This document shows, piece after piece, positions 61,801 through 63,205 of a stretch of DNA of 64,000 nt. Under the pieces are notes generated by a model. The model saw nothing but the letters and a program-made list of their open reading frames with translations, was not told where the DNA came from and did no database searches. Position numbers and translations under genes: made by a program. Numbering within the stretch: the stretch's first letter is position 1; each line of letters opens with the position of its first letter. The stretch comes from Aplectana chamaeleonis (taxonomy: Eukaryota; Nematoda; Chromadorea; Rhabditida; Cosmocercidae), in contig JAPDOI010001756.1 of assembly GCA_029168955.1 (NCBI GenBank), positions 1 through 64,000 on the forward strand, written 5' to 3'.

Positions 61801-62161
61801 AATGCGCATGTGTTATAACGCACTAGATTACGTGCACCAGATTTGCGCCAACGCACAATAAGGAACGACGCAAAGTATCAGTGCGATCCATACCGAATGT
61901 AAGTATGGGCTCTCATTTTGATTGTTTAATTGTATCTCGTGCTATTTTCGCTGTCTTTCCAGAGGAAGGAGGAACAGTGGTGCGTGTGTGCCGAAGACAT
62001 CCATCATCAATATTACGTTTGGTAAAACCCGAAAGGGGCAATTCCCTCCATCTGCGGAATCAGGGAAAAGACGACGAGACAAATATTTTAATCGTAGAAA
62101 GGATCGCCGTCGCAATGCTGGAAAAGACGAGATAATCAAGAAGGTTAGCTGCCGTGTATAG
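19726..62161 (+). CDS. xrn-1: 5'-3' exoribonuclease 1 (XRN1), 32 reconstructed exons
   Basis: XRN1 degrades decapped mRNA 5'-to-3' in the cytoplasm, in P-bodies with the decapping complex. I reconstructed the exons by matching conserved protein blocks and requiring splice sites and phase to agree: 19726-19800, 36999-37130, 37189-37289, 37343-37440, 40570-40679, 41859-41969, 42025-42131, 42192-42276, 42338-42506, 42719-42867, 42927-43128, 43186-43277, 43347-43421, 49832-49980, 50051-50207, 50381-50530, 50590-50669, 51189-51330, 52437-52517, 52752-52817, 52878-53011, 53075-53240, 53802-53873, 53932-54001, 56099-56218, 56284-56426, 56481-56566, 57438-57531, 57658-57757, 58016-58092, 61638-61741, 61963-62161. 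These sum to 3,696 nt (1,231 codons plus stop) in one frame. Catalytic residues D35, D86, K93, Q97, R100, R101, E176, E178, D206 and D208 sit at human numbering; D299 matches human D292. Human XRN1 is about 1,700 aa, so the low-complexity tail is short or continues beyond the window. XRN2 is excluded by the N-terminal match. Confidence 0.93.
19890..21462. mobile_element. 1.57 kb foldback element in XRN1 intron 1
   Basis: Arms of about 390 bp (about 19890-20280 and 21065-21462) are inverted copies. Shared stretches include GAACTTATTGGCCAACCGG, CGCTTCTACCATG and GCGCCTGTTTTTT. Each arm contains a roughly 190-bp unit with its own ends GAACTTATTGGCCAA / TTGGCCAATAAGTTC (19897-20088 and 21255-21457), so MITEs may sit in both arms. 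The centre (20281-21064) is non-coding. Part of it (20395-20480) resembles 7855-7925. Confidence 0.7.
21525..22096. mobile_element. left part of a CAGTCGGTGGTACTCGGACG MITE, split by a LINE
   Basis: The left end ACAGTCGGTGGTACTCGGAC faces its inverted partner near 35128-35146 (CAGTACCACCGAC). Between them the element is interrupted at 22096/34975 by LINE-C. Related copies without that LINE lie at 35150-35660 and, inverted, at 36066-36575; there the flanks of the LINE insertion are contiguous. No coding capacity. Confidence 0.7.
21579..21741. mobile_element. 163-bp MITE nested in the previous element
   Basis: Inverted ends ATGTTACGCAAAGAC / GTCTTTACGTAACAT with CTCTAGTC just inside each. TAAG at 21575-21578 and 21742-21745 is a possible 4-bp target duplication. 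The inverted copy at 36.5 kb lacks this segment and reads GGCGAGCGCACC across the site. Confidence 0.6.
22107..22752 (+). pseudogene. LINE-C N-terminal region: 2A-like motif, PHD finger, endonuclease start
   Basis: All in one frame from ATG 22107, with a single TGA at 22134-22136. At 22221-22283 a Leu-rich stretch ([10 protein letters not shown]) leads to GIERNPGP (22260-22283). That matches the 2A ribosome-skipping consensus D[VI]ExNPGP except for the first Asp. Next, 22308-22443 is a Cys4-His-Cys3 PHD-type finger: CCHC, QCGGC, WVHLKC, CCTPC. Then the endonuclease N-terminus: [15 protein letters not shown] and [12 protein letters not shown] with the catalytic Glu. It breaks where LINE-B inserted; the frame continues at 32351. 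PHD fingers and 2A-like sequences are both known in APE-type LINE proteins. Confidence 0.8.
22907..23601 (-). repeat. 3' LTR (695 bp)
   Basis: Nearly identical to 27994-28702 with only a few differences visible (for example GGACGACACGG versus GGAAGACACGG). On the minus strand it begins TGTGAGATAATAC directly after the polypurine tract and ends CACTTAACT. The stop codon of the Gag-protease frame overlaps its first bases. Confidence 0.92.
23597..27655 (-). CDS. Gag-protease polyprotein with two tandem aspartic-protease domains
   Basis: A 1,352-codon uninterrupted frame. Approximate residues: 1-180 variable; 190-245 Glu/Arg-rich coiled coil ([19 protein letters not shown]); 345-500 capsid-like Gag ([30 protein letters not shown]). 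Two CCHC knuckles follow, [14 protein letters not shown] near 577 and [14 protein letters not shown] near 626. A retropepsin domain lies near 710 ([14 protein letters not shown], then [16 protein letters not shown]) and a second near 963 ([17 protein letters not shown], then [16 protein letters not shown]). A C-terminal region of about 250 aa has no match I recognise. The Gag and knuckles would form particles and bind RNA; the proteases would process them. Gypsy-type affinity is inferred. RT and integrase are absent, so it would need a helper. The long intact frame and near-identical LTRs suggest a recent insertion. Confidence 0.88.
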   Translation of the reverse strand: MSTTPSGVEASVVNDVSEVTTQTVSLGVSDKVGAPCSSRMESNVMELEEPTTDAELEQEFQRLCGGEEAPLTVKVCETLERVVKEMQVRIMAEVAKGMRTNNPAREAIEGVGRIETRKALEVVHCLRDLTKEGAVLTKWTKALLDSLDCENRSVFVERLAELIQVRDTLRKLIGDCRLSVTQIPRVFKETLQMRVEMQGKLDDQEKELEELRAWRRQREQEDRDRERQSQRREAELAVRVDSPEATVPGESQRRKKGIDALTVLRPEVSQRRNNALLQSGSASCANEKDSTWRQRRRSSPHHGTERKRTGTSESSHESEGSEPEGSVCSADSRRSLGEGAHMMQYLKYIALPEVQPYSGKDAAYNFRNFMEAFKLKYPAGSWTDAELCALLRTKLTGRAKNQYEALPKHVRDGGFTVLVEALKRESKAESRNDRLVALGELKRLRKREGQSVADFCVELERLSRRSYPELDEQVLATERAHLLYQQLAHWRDSYHLIEALEEEDDAYNKLKEAAKRIERRNLTLRNTLSEGATSSYNKRATQAGKSNPTRRTDGDSTEQSTKKEQSKPESTRKKETTCFKCQGTGHFARDCRETGPPPRTSLSARLAVRTCRSSGGKVAKPLSGEMLCFTCQKSGHRARDCSKSKVEPKSKRSREAGSFSARLMAAVCRSNGQSQSQRNGQVQPRKVVCPLFGKKSASKVEIFGRHWDALLDTGSEITILPAEVLIQAKKDGIDIDREVVEHSLEGSRPVQEVSGNRLRVVAVVEIPVKEAGAQASTVVAKMHVSKAKGEVIVGTNLLPHFGYELCKKDTYPRQTDEVRSGVSAVSADSTAGSTSGQGKSAASVLRRTVAVSEGGSCTEPEGCAAYKNSMRSCGEVYSVGCNRRYDAHALVPRHRVSAESAVLHGNKSSGDWQGERCVGALAKDVSSDTMPVISSRGESKSACPVFGKKSTTVVELFGRKWKGLLDTGSEISIIPAEALLKAKEDGYNIDSSVTEHSMDDAPKIFDASGNVMEFATTVEVTLREGEQAGREVQAKVYVNRADDDEVILGTNVLPQLGYKLVRESDSPSDSDERTEVVASDGVSGKQQGSAVVGSRSYVTPHSVQCITLKGCSLVTNPEAVPQVPVFDCGPSVSRCPNEIGEEPLPCKSKRDQRRRRVCVKRVNVTPRASDAYSFRAERLFDVPDRSHGLHVQYRCSGRKLVRGEESLAMDIPNCKDCTKIVVGMFLPRLPEPAYSHKVDNVLEAARIIALYQGCGTLAEKVKWICDGSRHVVTPKSLAFAYACFRSKCMNVALFASSIGKDGIMHHAHVEGWSRDFEHMLEVGLRRTLRSVQRQQEAGVETECNGLKPGGGM
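27656..27993 (-). other. 5' leader and primer-binding region of the LTR element
   Basis: About 340 bp between the upstream LTR and the Gag ATG, non-coding. Immediately after the LTR the minus strand reads TGGGGCCAAGCCGGTGACC. The TGG start is the usual form of a tRNA primer-binding site; I cannot name the tRNA. Confidence 0.5.
27994..28702 (-). repeat. internal LTR (709 bp, with 13-bp end duplication)
   Basis: A direct repeat of 22907-23601, with the terminal 13 bp (GTATTATCTCACA on plus) duplicated at 28690-28702. It serves as the 3' LTR of the partial upstream unit and the 5' LTR of the Gag-protease unit. Confidence 0.9.
28698..29486 (-). CDS. unidentified 262-aa frame of the partial upstream LTR unit
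   Basis: The frame starts [20 protein letters not shown] and ends with a Lys/Arg-rich tail and SKQGGGM, stopping at the LTR edge exactly like the Gag-protease frame. Only the last 100 bp or so are alignable with the 3' end of the other unit, in a different frame. I recognise no domain. It might be the C-terminus of a related element with different coding content. The first 16 nt of an LTR (29488-29503) are fused directly upstream, so its true N-terminus is lost. Confidence 0.45.
   Translation of the reverse strand: MTYDLKWSPQLQKAMGNEHRKVLFIVPRCMKALSWVNGFRDTKVYQYRQFKDLHMRRTQLFSDELGHVVFILPPAELRPGTWLPFVSAVHMWLACGSRLYMFEGPRCKDDNGRFRITEQVRSHVGALLQSYPELMPQVVDKLPVMSGAVDTTTPTHQVSVLEHPEELVPERKCRLFYEVCSRHLMKWVILEALPSYPPATSYSKVKDERAEAERLNGRITKRRENRRGQRARRTERNATQRLAAARGGSGPSGTVSKQGGGM
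29508..29738 (-). pseudogene. LINE-B C-terminal fragment
   Basis: [34 protein letters not shown] and [12 protein letters not shown] are the conserved C-terminal segment of this LINE family, broken by the LTR element within the zinc motif (CPDC...). It is out of frame with the RT fragment upstream. Confidence 0.85.
29797..31950 (-). pseudogene. LINE-B reverse transcriptase
   Basis: A 717-codon frame. RT blocks: [78 protein letters not shown] (catalytic Asp), [20 protein letters not shown] and [11 protein letters not shown] (catalytic YADD). The motif set places it in the CR1/Jockey group. The frame ends at an in-frame stop in the C-terminal domain (PIREVD stop), and the first 60 residues or so are out-of-frame read-through of the endonuclease. 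A frameshift near 31770 separates it from the endonuclease. Inactive. Confidence 0.9.
31763..32335 (-). pseudogene. LINE-B endonuclease, 5' truncated
   Basis: [16 protein letters not shown] begins just before the catalytic Glu. [16 protein letters not shown] and [11 protein letters not shown] give the remaining active-site Asp, Asn and His. The N-terminal strand (NxNG) is missing because the copy is 5' truncated. Confidence 0.88.
32351..32724 (+). pseudogene. LINE-C endonuclease, second half
   Basis: [48 protein letters not shown] and ASDHVP. It continues the frame broken at 22752 when one GTATTGC is counted, and goes out of frame after the SDH motif. Confidence 0.88.
32907..33623 (+). pseudogene. 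LINE-C reverse transcriptase, N-terminal part
   Basis: [60 protein letters not shown] and [18 protein letters not shown]. The frame breaks inside the catalytic block after VVAVDLTR, where extra bases shift the sequence that should read as AFDNV. Confidence 0.88.
33724..34935 (+). pseudogene. LINE-C reverse transcriptase C-terminal part and zinc motif
   Basis: [36 protein letters not shown] and [11 protein letters not shown] (YADD). An in-frame TGA lies at 34144-34146, then [20 protein letters not shown]. The terminal cysteine/histidine motif [20 protein letters not shown] is shared by all LINE copies here. Confidence 0.88.
34987..35660. mobile_element. right part of the split MITE plus a second copy
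   Basis: 34987-35148 completes the element begun at 21525, ending GTACCACCGACTATCTGAGT. From about 35150 a second, 5'-truncated copy starts (GTGAGAGACGCAGACCGGTC) and runs to about 35660, ending TTCGACTGCCTGAGTT. In this second copy the LINE-C insertion point is unoccupied (near 35476). Confidence 0.65.
35807..36054 (-). mobile_element. 248-bp insertion of the RTE 5' end only
   Basis: Bounded by 11-bp direct repeats ACTCAGACAGG at 35796-35806 and 36055-36065. The sequence is almost identical to 14252-14484, that is the RTE 5' leader plus the first codons (ATGGAGTCTTTGGCCACAAG on minus). The insertion also starts with a 13-nt inverted copy of its own end (CTTGTGGCCAAAG / CTTTGGCCACAAG). Confidence 0.8.
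36066..36575. mobile_element. inverted third copy of the GTACCACCGAC-end MITE
   Basis: The reverse complement of 35150-35660 and 21525-22096 in most of its length (GGCCTTCCTTCCCTTTTGGG, GGTCGGCCGATTCA on the other strand). It ends GAGTACCACCGTGTGTCTGA. It forms the right arm of a large local palindrome centred on the RTE 5' insertion. Confidence 0.65.
36999..37440 (+). CDS. xrn-1: XRN1 exons 2-4, catalytic core part 1
   Basis: Exon 2 (36999-37130) carries [17 protein letters not shown] with D35. Exon 3 (37189-37289) carries [19 protein letters not shown] with D86, K93, Q97, R100 and R101, the metal and 5'-phosphate pocket. Exon 4 (37343-37440) ends FDSNCITPG. The 58-nt intron 2 begins GCAAGC, so it is a GC-AG intron; intron 3 is GT-AG (53 nt). 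Phases 0, 2 and 1 agree with the neighbours. Confidence 0.93.
37655..37722 (+). mobile_element. LINE 3'-end scrap in XRN1 intron 4
   Basis: ACAATGGACCTATGGAATGA...CGCTGGTCGCCCAATTC is the last coding block ([11 protein letters not shown]) of the LINE family. Confidence 0.7.
37711..37880. repeat. inverted pair with 39340-39550
   Basis: TACGGTAGTCGTTACGGGAC here is inverted at 39.4 kb (GTCCCGCAACGACTACCGTA). GC-rich, non-coding. The two copies bracket LINE fragments and could be the arms of one disrupted foldback element. Confidence 0.55.
38074..38510 (-). mobile_element. LINE 3' fragment D1
   Basis: The minus strand encodes [20 protein letters not shown], then the zinc-motif region, ending in a GCAGAAGAAGAtg-type tail. 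Frameshifted; the last part of the LINE protein only. Confidence 0.8.
38511..39095 (-). mobile_element. LINE 3' fragment D2
   Basis: A 136-codon frame (38553-38963): [60 protein letters not shown] and a stop after QFLNL. The tail is AAGAAGAAGAAG on minus. It directly abuts D1 in the same orientation, so two truncated copies landed head to tail. In CPDY one zinc ligand Cys has become Tyr. Confidence 0.82.
39340..39550. repeat. inverted partner of 37711-37880
   Basis: See 37711-37880. The shared core is the GACTACCGTAA(T/C) and CTGCTGGCGCC region. Confidence 0.5.
39821..39955. mobile_element. hairpin MITE in XRN1 intron 4
   Basis: Arms of about 62 bp: GTCCCCGTCCCCGCGAAGG near 39847 is inverted as GCTTCGCGGGGACGGGGAC near 39909, with TGATTGGTCA / TGACCAATCA at the loop. 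The outer ends are GCATACACATCTC and GAGATACGGATACGC. Confidence 0.75.
40570..40679 (+). CDS. xrn-1: XRN1 exon 5
   Basis: [20 protein letters not shown]...VYLSGHD; acceptor TTTAG, donor GTTAGT. The exon links the NxQQR helix to the second acidic cluster. It lies between a 3.1 kb intron with LINE fragments and a 1.2 kb intron holding a TIR element. Confidence 0.9.
40999..41462. mobile_element. TIR element, GGCAAA(C/G)NGGGGCGTCGA ends, copy 1 (intron 5)
   Basis: Ends GGCAAACCGGGGCGTCGATA and the inverse TCGACGCCCCACTTTGCC, about 464 bp. Interior blocks are shared with 43646-44332 (for example CGGCGCGTTGGCC and GCTGTGCGACAGCTCGACAT-like). Non-coding, non-autonomous. Confidence 0.75.
41859..42276 (+). 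CDS. xrn-1: XRN1 exons 6-8, acidic metal cluster
   Basis: Exon 6 (41859-41969) has CPGEGEHKI (E176, E178) and YGLDADL (D206, D208). Exon 7 (42025-42131) has [20 protein letters not shown]. Exon 8 (42192-42276) has [20 protein letters not shown]. The region 42079-42276 is open straight through, but removing a 60-nt intron (42132-42191, CAAAG|GTCATC...TTTAG|GT) restores the conserved length. Retention of that intron would add 20 residues. Confidence 0.88.
42338..42867 (+). CDS. xrn-1: XRN1 exons 9-10, end of catalytic domain
   Basis: Exon 9 (42338-42506) encodes [19 protein letters not shown] followed by [20 protein letters not shown]299 is the seventh conserved acidic residue. Exon 10 (42719-42867) encodes [20 protein letters not shown]. 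The phase-1 junction restores a Gly codon. Confidence 0.92.
42927..43421 (+). CDS. xrn-1: XRN1 exons 11-13, acidic linker
   Basis: Exon 11 (42927-43128) is a Ser/Asp/Glu-rich linker ([29 protein letters not shown]). Exon 12 (43186-43277) contains [20 protein letters not shown]. Exon 13 (43347-43421) contains [15 protein letters not shown], equivalent to FRQYKRTYY of vertebrate XRN1. The intron 43129-43185 is 57 nt, a multiple of three and open, so it may be retained in some transcripts. Confidence 0.82.
43646..44332. mobile_element. TIR element, same family, copy 2 with minisatellite (intron 13)
   Basis: GGCAAACTGGGGCGGCGATA at the left and TCGACGCCCCAGTTTGAC at the right. ACTCA / ACTGA flanks may be a decayed target duplication. 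It is longer than copy 1 because of the 24-bp repeat array at 43930-44104. Confidence 0.75.
43930..44104. repeat. 24-bp GC-rich minisatellite
   Basis: About seven tandem units of the form GTGCCGACCGCGACGCGCGT, with the remaining bases C/T-GGA. On the plus strand it reads as an 8-residue repeat (ADRDARWS), which is incidental. It lies inside the TIR element and is absent from copy 1. Confidence 0.85.
44476..44770. mobile_element. TIR element, same family, truncated copy 3
   Basis: Starts GGCAAACTGGGGCGTCGACA and matches copy 2 for about 290 bp (GTTGATCCGCCCACCATGAG), with a local duplication of the GTTATGATCTGGTCGATGTC-type block. The right terminal repeat is not found. Confidence 0.65.
44771..46309. 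other. intron 13 sequence, no gene recognised
   Basis: AT-rich, with short G and T homopolymers (for example nine G near 45185). No supported gene or bounded repeat. Confidence 0.35.
46395..46816 (+). pseudogene. LINE-E endonuclease fragment
   Basis: [40 protein letters not shown] and [14 protein letters not shown]. The catalytic GDFNAH motif reads GNFNAH, a loss of the Asp. A stop falls directly after the TTTLS block, where a frameshift leads into the RT frame. Confidence 0.85.
46701..48776 (+). pseudogene. LINE-E reverse transcriptase
   Basis: A 691-codon frame. [100 protein letters not shown] and [12 protein letters not shown] include both catalytic aspartate blocks. The frame stops at TAG 48774-48776 inside the C-terminal region; the terminal zinc motif continues in another frame to about 49228. 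The first 45 residues or so overlap the endonuclease out of frame. Longest intact RT domain of the CR1-like copies besides LINE-B. Confidence 0.9.
48820..49228 (+). pseudogene. LINE-E C-terminal region with zinc motif
   Basis: [20 protein letters not shown] then [20 protein letters not shown], with ligands Cys-x2-Cys...His...Cys, ending VAQFLNL and a stop. Frameshifted against the RT frame. Confidence 0.82.
49832..49980 (+). CDS. xrn-1: XRN1 exon 14, start uncertain
   Basis: The conserved block [20 protein letters not shown]...[11 protein letters not shown] is unmistakable from about 49871. Acceptor CGTCCCAG|ATT at 49832 is in phase with exon 13 but adds about 14 non-conserved residues. The nearer acceptor TTTCTAG at 49872 removes them but puts exon 13 to 14 out of phase. 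I chose 49832. Confidence 0.7.
50051..50669 (+). CDS. xrn-1: XRN1 exons 15-17
   Basis: Exon 15 (50051-50207) contains [14 protein letters not shown] and [15 protein letters not shown]. Exon 16 (50381-50530) contains [20 protein letters not shown] and [14 protein letters not shown]. Exon 17 (50590-50669) contains [16 protein letters not shown]. These are the highly conserved end of the XRN nuclease module. Alignment is gap-free across the exon 15-16 junction (LPHPLR|ELMCNKE). Confidence 0.92.
50700..51186. repeat. polypyrimidine tract filling XRN1 intron 17
   Basis: Almost 490 bp of C/T-rich sequence (runs such as CCCTTTTCCTCTTTTCTCTC) with few purines, ending at the exon 18 acceptor TTTATTAG. 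It is open in several frames because pyrimidine-only codons contain no stop; it is not a gene. Confidence 0.9.
51189..51330 (+). CDS. xrn-1: XRN1 exon 18
   Basis: Contains [20 protein letters not shown], matching the YFCGFPTLKHI block. Phase 2 entry from exon 17 restores a Lys codon. The preceding intron is an extreme pyrimidine tract. Confidence 0.9.
52118..52292 (+). mobile_element. LINE 3' scrap in XRN1 intron 18
   Basis: GCATGCCCGGACTGTGGTGC through CCTCAACCTATGA to a CTGCAGAAGAAGAAG tail. It encodes the terminal zinc motif and is nearly identical to the last part of LINE-B (22753-22902, inverted). It supplies the unoccupied version of the LTR element's target. Confidence 0.85.
52437..53240 (+). 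CDS. xrn-1: XRN1 exons 19-22, PAZ/Tudor-like region
   Basis: Exons 52437-52517 ([19 protein letters not shown]), 52752-52817 ([15 protein letters not shown]), 52878-53011 and 53075-53240 ([37 protein letters not shown]). Each aligns with the C-terminal D1-D2 domains of metazoan XRN1 that brace the active site. Intron 21 starts AG|GCAAGT, a second GC-AG intron. Phases are consistent throughout. Confidence 0.88.
53241..53801. other. XRN1 intron 22, no feature recognised
   Basis: Open stretches with acceptor-like sites at about 53400 and 53655 exist, but the protein they would give does not resemble XRN1, while exons 22 and 23 join in phase without them. Confidence 0.5.
53802..54001 (+). CDS. 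xrn-1: XRN1 exons 23-24
   Basis: 53802-53873 encodes [20 protein letters not shown] and 53932-54001 encodes [20 protein letters not shown], equivalent to the DLFPLRSMVFMLGTPYYG region. The exon 24 donor G|GTAAGT leaves phase 1, matching exon 25 across 2.1 kb of repeats. Confidence 0.82.
54059..54267 (+). other. unexplained open frame in XRN1 intron 24
   Basis: [20 protein letters not shown] then [20 protein letters not shown], 69 codons. Composition looks protein-like, but the segment has no place in XRN1 and exon 24 to 25 phase is perfect without it. Perhaps a fragment of another gene or repeat. Confidence 0.25.
54269..54840. mobile_element. TTAA MITE, AGGCAGTGTTCACG subfamily (intron 24)
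   Basis: TTAA at 54265-54268, start AGACATTGTTCATGATGAAG, end TTCATCGTGAACACTGCCT followed by TTGA, a one-base-decayed TTAA. Confidence 0.65.
55400..55725 (+). mobile_element. decayed LINE 3' fragment (intron 24)
   Basis: [30 protein letters not shown] and [19 protein letters not shown] blocks of the shared LINE C-terminus, ending at a TGA after QFLNL. Several frameshifts and stops. Confidence 0.75.
56004..56049 (-). mobile_element. RTE 3' end remnant (intron 24)
   Basis: ATGACTTACTTGACTTGATC...GGCTTTCGCCTGACGCGG matches the 3' terminus of the RTE at 11228-11270 with one difference. An extreme 5' truncation of only about 46 bp. Confidence 0.85.
56099..56566 (+). CDS. xrn-1: XRN1 exons 25-27
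   Basis: Exon 25 (56099-56218) reads [20 protein letters not shown], matching GRIRVIFSIP. Exon 26 (56284-56426) reads [18 protein letters not shown] and [15 protein letters not shown], matching the VGLNLKFNKKNEE block. Exon 27 (56481-56566) reads [20 protein letters not shown]. Exon 25 lies only about 50 bp after an RTE 3' remnant. Confidence 0.9.
57063..57208. mobile_element. TIR MITE, CAGTYGGCACGGATC family, copy 1 (intron 27)
   Basis: Ends CAGTCGACACGGATCATACT and GATCGGTGCCGATTG, with GATACTTTGCGTTCCTTA inside the left arm and its inverse AGGGAACGCAAAGTA in the right. TA follows the right end. Confidence 0.75.
57438..58092 (+). CDS. xrn-1: XRN1 exons 28-30
   Basis: Exon 28 (57438-57531): [20 protein letters not shown] then DVWENE, matching the ELFSYI...DDIWPGE block. 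Exon 29 (57658-57757): [17 protein letters not shown]. Exon 30 (58016-58092): [20 protein letters not shown] then VVYTLQ, matching FCLFDRVVNV. The exon 30 acceptor is the second of two AGs (CCAGGCAG), chosen because it keeps phase. Confidence 0.85.
58806..59290. mobile_element. TTAA MITE, AGGCAGCATACACGC subfamily (intron 30)
   Basis: Starts AGGCAGCATACACGCTC and ends GAGCGTGTATGCTGCCT, between TTAA at 58802-58805 and 59291-59294. The paralogous repeat at 63.2 kb has the flanks contigu­ous (ACACTTAAGAGACCGC), which proves TTAA insertion. Confidence 0.9.
59482..59553 (-). tRNA. tRNA-like sequence (SINE head or tRNA pseudogene)
   Basis: 72 nt on the minus strand. The acceptor stem GGCTTCG/CGGAGCC pairs fully. 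The T arm is GGTGG-TTCAATC-TCGCC with a standard 7-nt loop, and a D-stem pairing GTGC/GCGC is possible. The anticodon arm is short (TCCC/GGGA) with loop CCGGAAA, giving GGA, but the conserved U before the anticodon is C. Probably not a functional tRNA. Confidence 0.4.
60151..60222 (+). tRNA. inverted second copy of the tRNA-like sequence
   Basis: Same 72 nt as 59482-59553 on the opposite strand, with a change that weakens the T stem (GCTGG instead of GGTGG). Part of the compound insertion. Confidence 0.35.
61638..61741 (+). CDS. xrn-1: XRN1 exon 31, SH3-like domain
   Basis: [20 protein letters not shown] and [14 protein letters not shown] match the SH3-like segment of XRN1 (VPVGLRGTIIGI...DEEFPGGLTIR). 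The donor AAG|GTACAG is formed by a MITE insertion. Confidence 0.9.
61745..61899. mobile_element. TIR MITE, copy 2, sitting in the exon 31 donor site
   Basis: 155 bp from CAGTTGGCACGGATC to GATCCATACCGAATG, flanked by TA at 61743-61744 and 61900-61901. The left TA is bases +2 and +3 of intron 31. It makes up most of the 221-nt intron. Confidence 0.85.
61963..62161 (+). CDS. xrn-1: XRN1 exon 32, last exon seen
   Basis: [20 protein letters not shown] aligns with the RGYRLPTSALVNLSHG segment. A strongly basic tail follows ([17 protein letters not shown]), ending KKVSCRV and TAG at 62159-62161. An AAG|GTTAGC donor at 62143/62144 could instead splice to exons beyond the window, which would fit the longer usual protein. 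Confidence 0.75.
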
Positions 62162-62786
62162 TATGTGCACTATACATTCCATCCGACCGAGTCGCTTTCG
62201 AATATCCGGTCGGATAATAATTGGCAATCCGATTCTGACTCCAAAATGGCAATTTCGTATTGATCAGAAATCTGATCAGACGAAAAACACGATATCGGCT
62301 CTGAAATCTGGAAAATGAAAATCGGAGGATCCGACTAGCGGATCGGTTAAAAACTGATTATACTGATGGTCGATGGGTTGAAATCGGAAAAAAGCCGGGG
62401 AAATCGGATAGAGATCGACTATTTACTGACATAAATCAGGTGATCTTGGAGAAAAGGTGTGAGTTTACTTCATCCAACCCATTACAAAGAGTCACGGAAG
62501 TAGTATATTTGAGTCCAGCGTAGTCGATCTACCCTTTATGCAAACTTTCACTGCATCATAGGAACGCAAAGGTCCGCTACCCTGCGTGGGCCCACACTAT
62601 TCTTTCTCAAGTGTGGTCCCTACGGAAGTCGGCAATTTTGAAACCTAGTGGTCATGAGAGTAGGATATTTGAGTCCAGCGTAGTAGGTTTCCTCAGGATA
62701 CTCACTTCCACCGTCTAAGATGAATACTGAACACCGCTACATAGATAGCGGGAGAAAATCGAAAAAACGTCAGTCAACTAACTTAA
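62162..62786. other. downstream of last XRN1 exon, no gene recognised
   Basis: Contains GAAATCGGA-rich degenerate sequence (62280-62420) and a direct repeat TATTTGAGTCCAGCGTAGT at about 62507 and 62667. It may be intron if XRN1 continues beyond the window. Confidence 0.35.
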
Positions 62787-63080
62787 AGGCAGTGTTCACG
62801 ATGATTTTCTACCCCGAGTTTTTCACGTAAAACAATGCGTTGATCTCCAAGTGTTACCAAAATTACGCATTAAAACGTCCTATTTCAGTGACATTATTCC
62901 ATAACGTGGACTAGTTGTCCGGTTGGATGGACATGTTCAAGGTGGTTGTCACCGGTGAAAAATGGGGCCAATCAAAAATGGAAGAATACTTTAGGCAAAA
63001 CAGTATAAGTTAGAGTCCGAAGCAACAGAGAAAAGACAATTGCAAAAGACGGAACCACAAAAAATTTCATTGTCACAACG
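62787..63080. mobile_element. TTAA MITE end, AGGCAGTGTTCACG subfamily
   Basis: TTAA at 62783-62786 then AGGCAGTGTTCACGATGA. It matches 10738-10929 inverted for about 190 bp. The far end is not identified; 63080 is approximate. Confidence 0.6.
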
Positions 63081-63205
63081 AGCAGTTCCCGTGAGAGTAA
63101 AAAGGCGGGGTGAGAGTAAAGGACTCCGAGCCCTTTTTCTCGAAATCTTCGTCATTTCAATTTTACTCGGGGGCCTAACAATCGATTTAGCGATTTAACA
63201 CTTAA

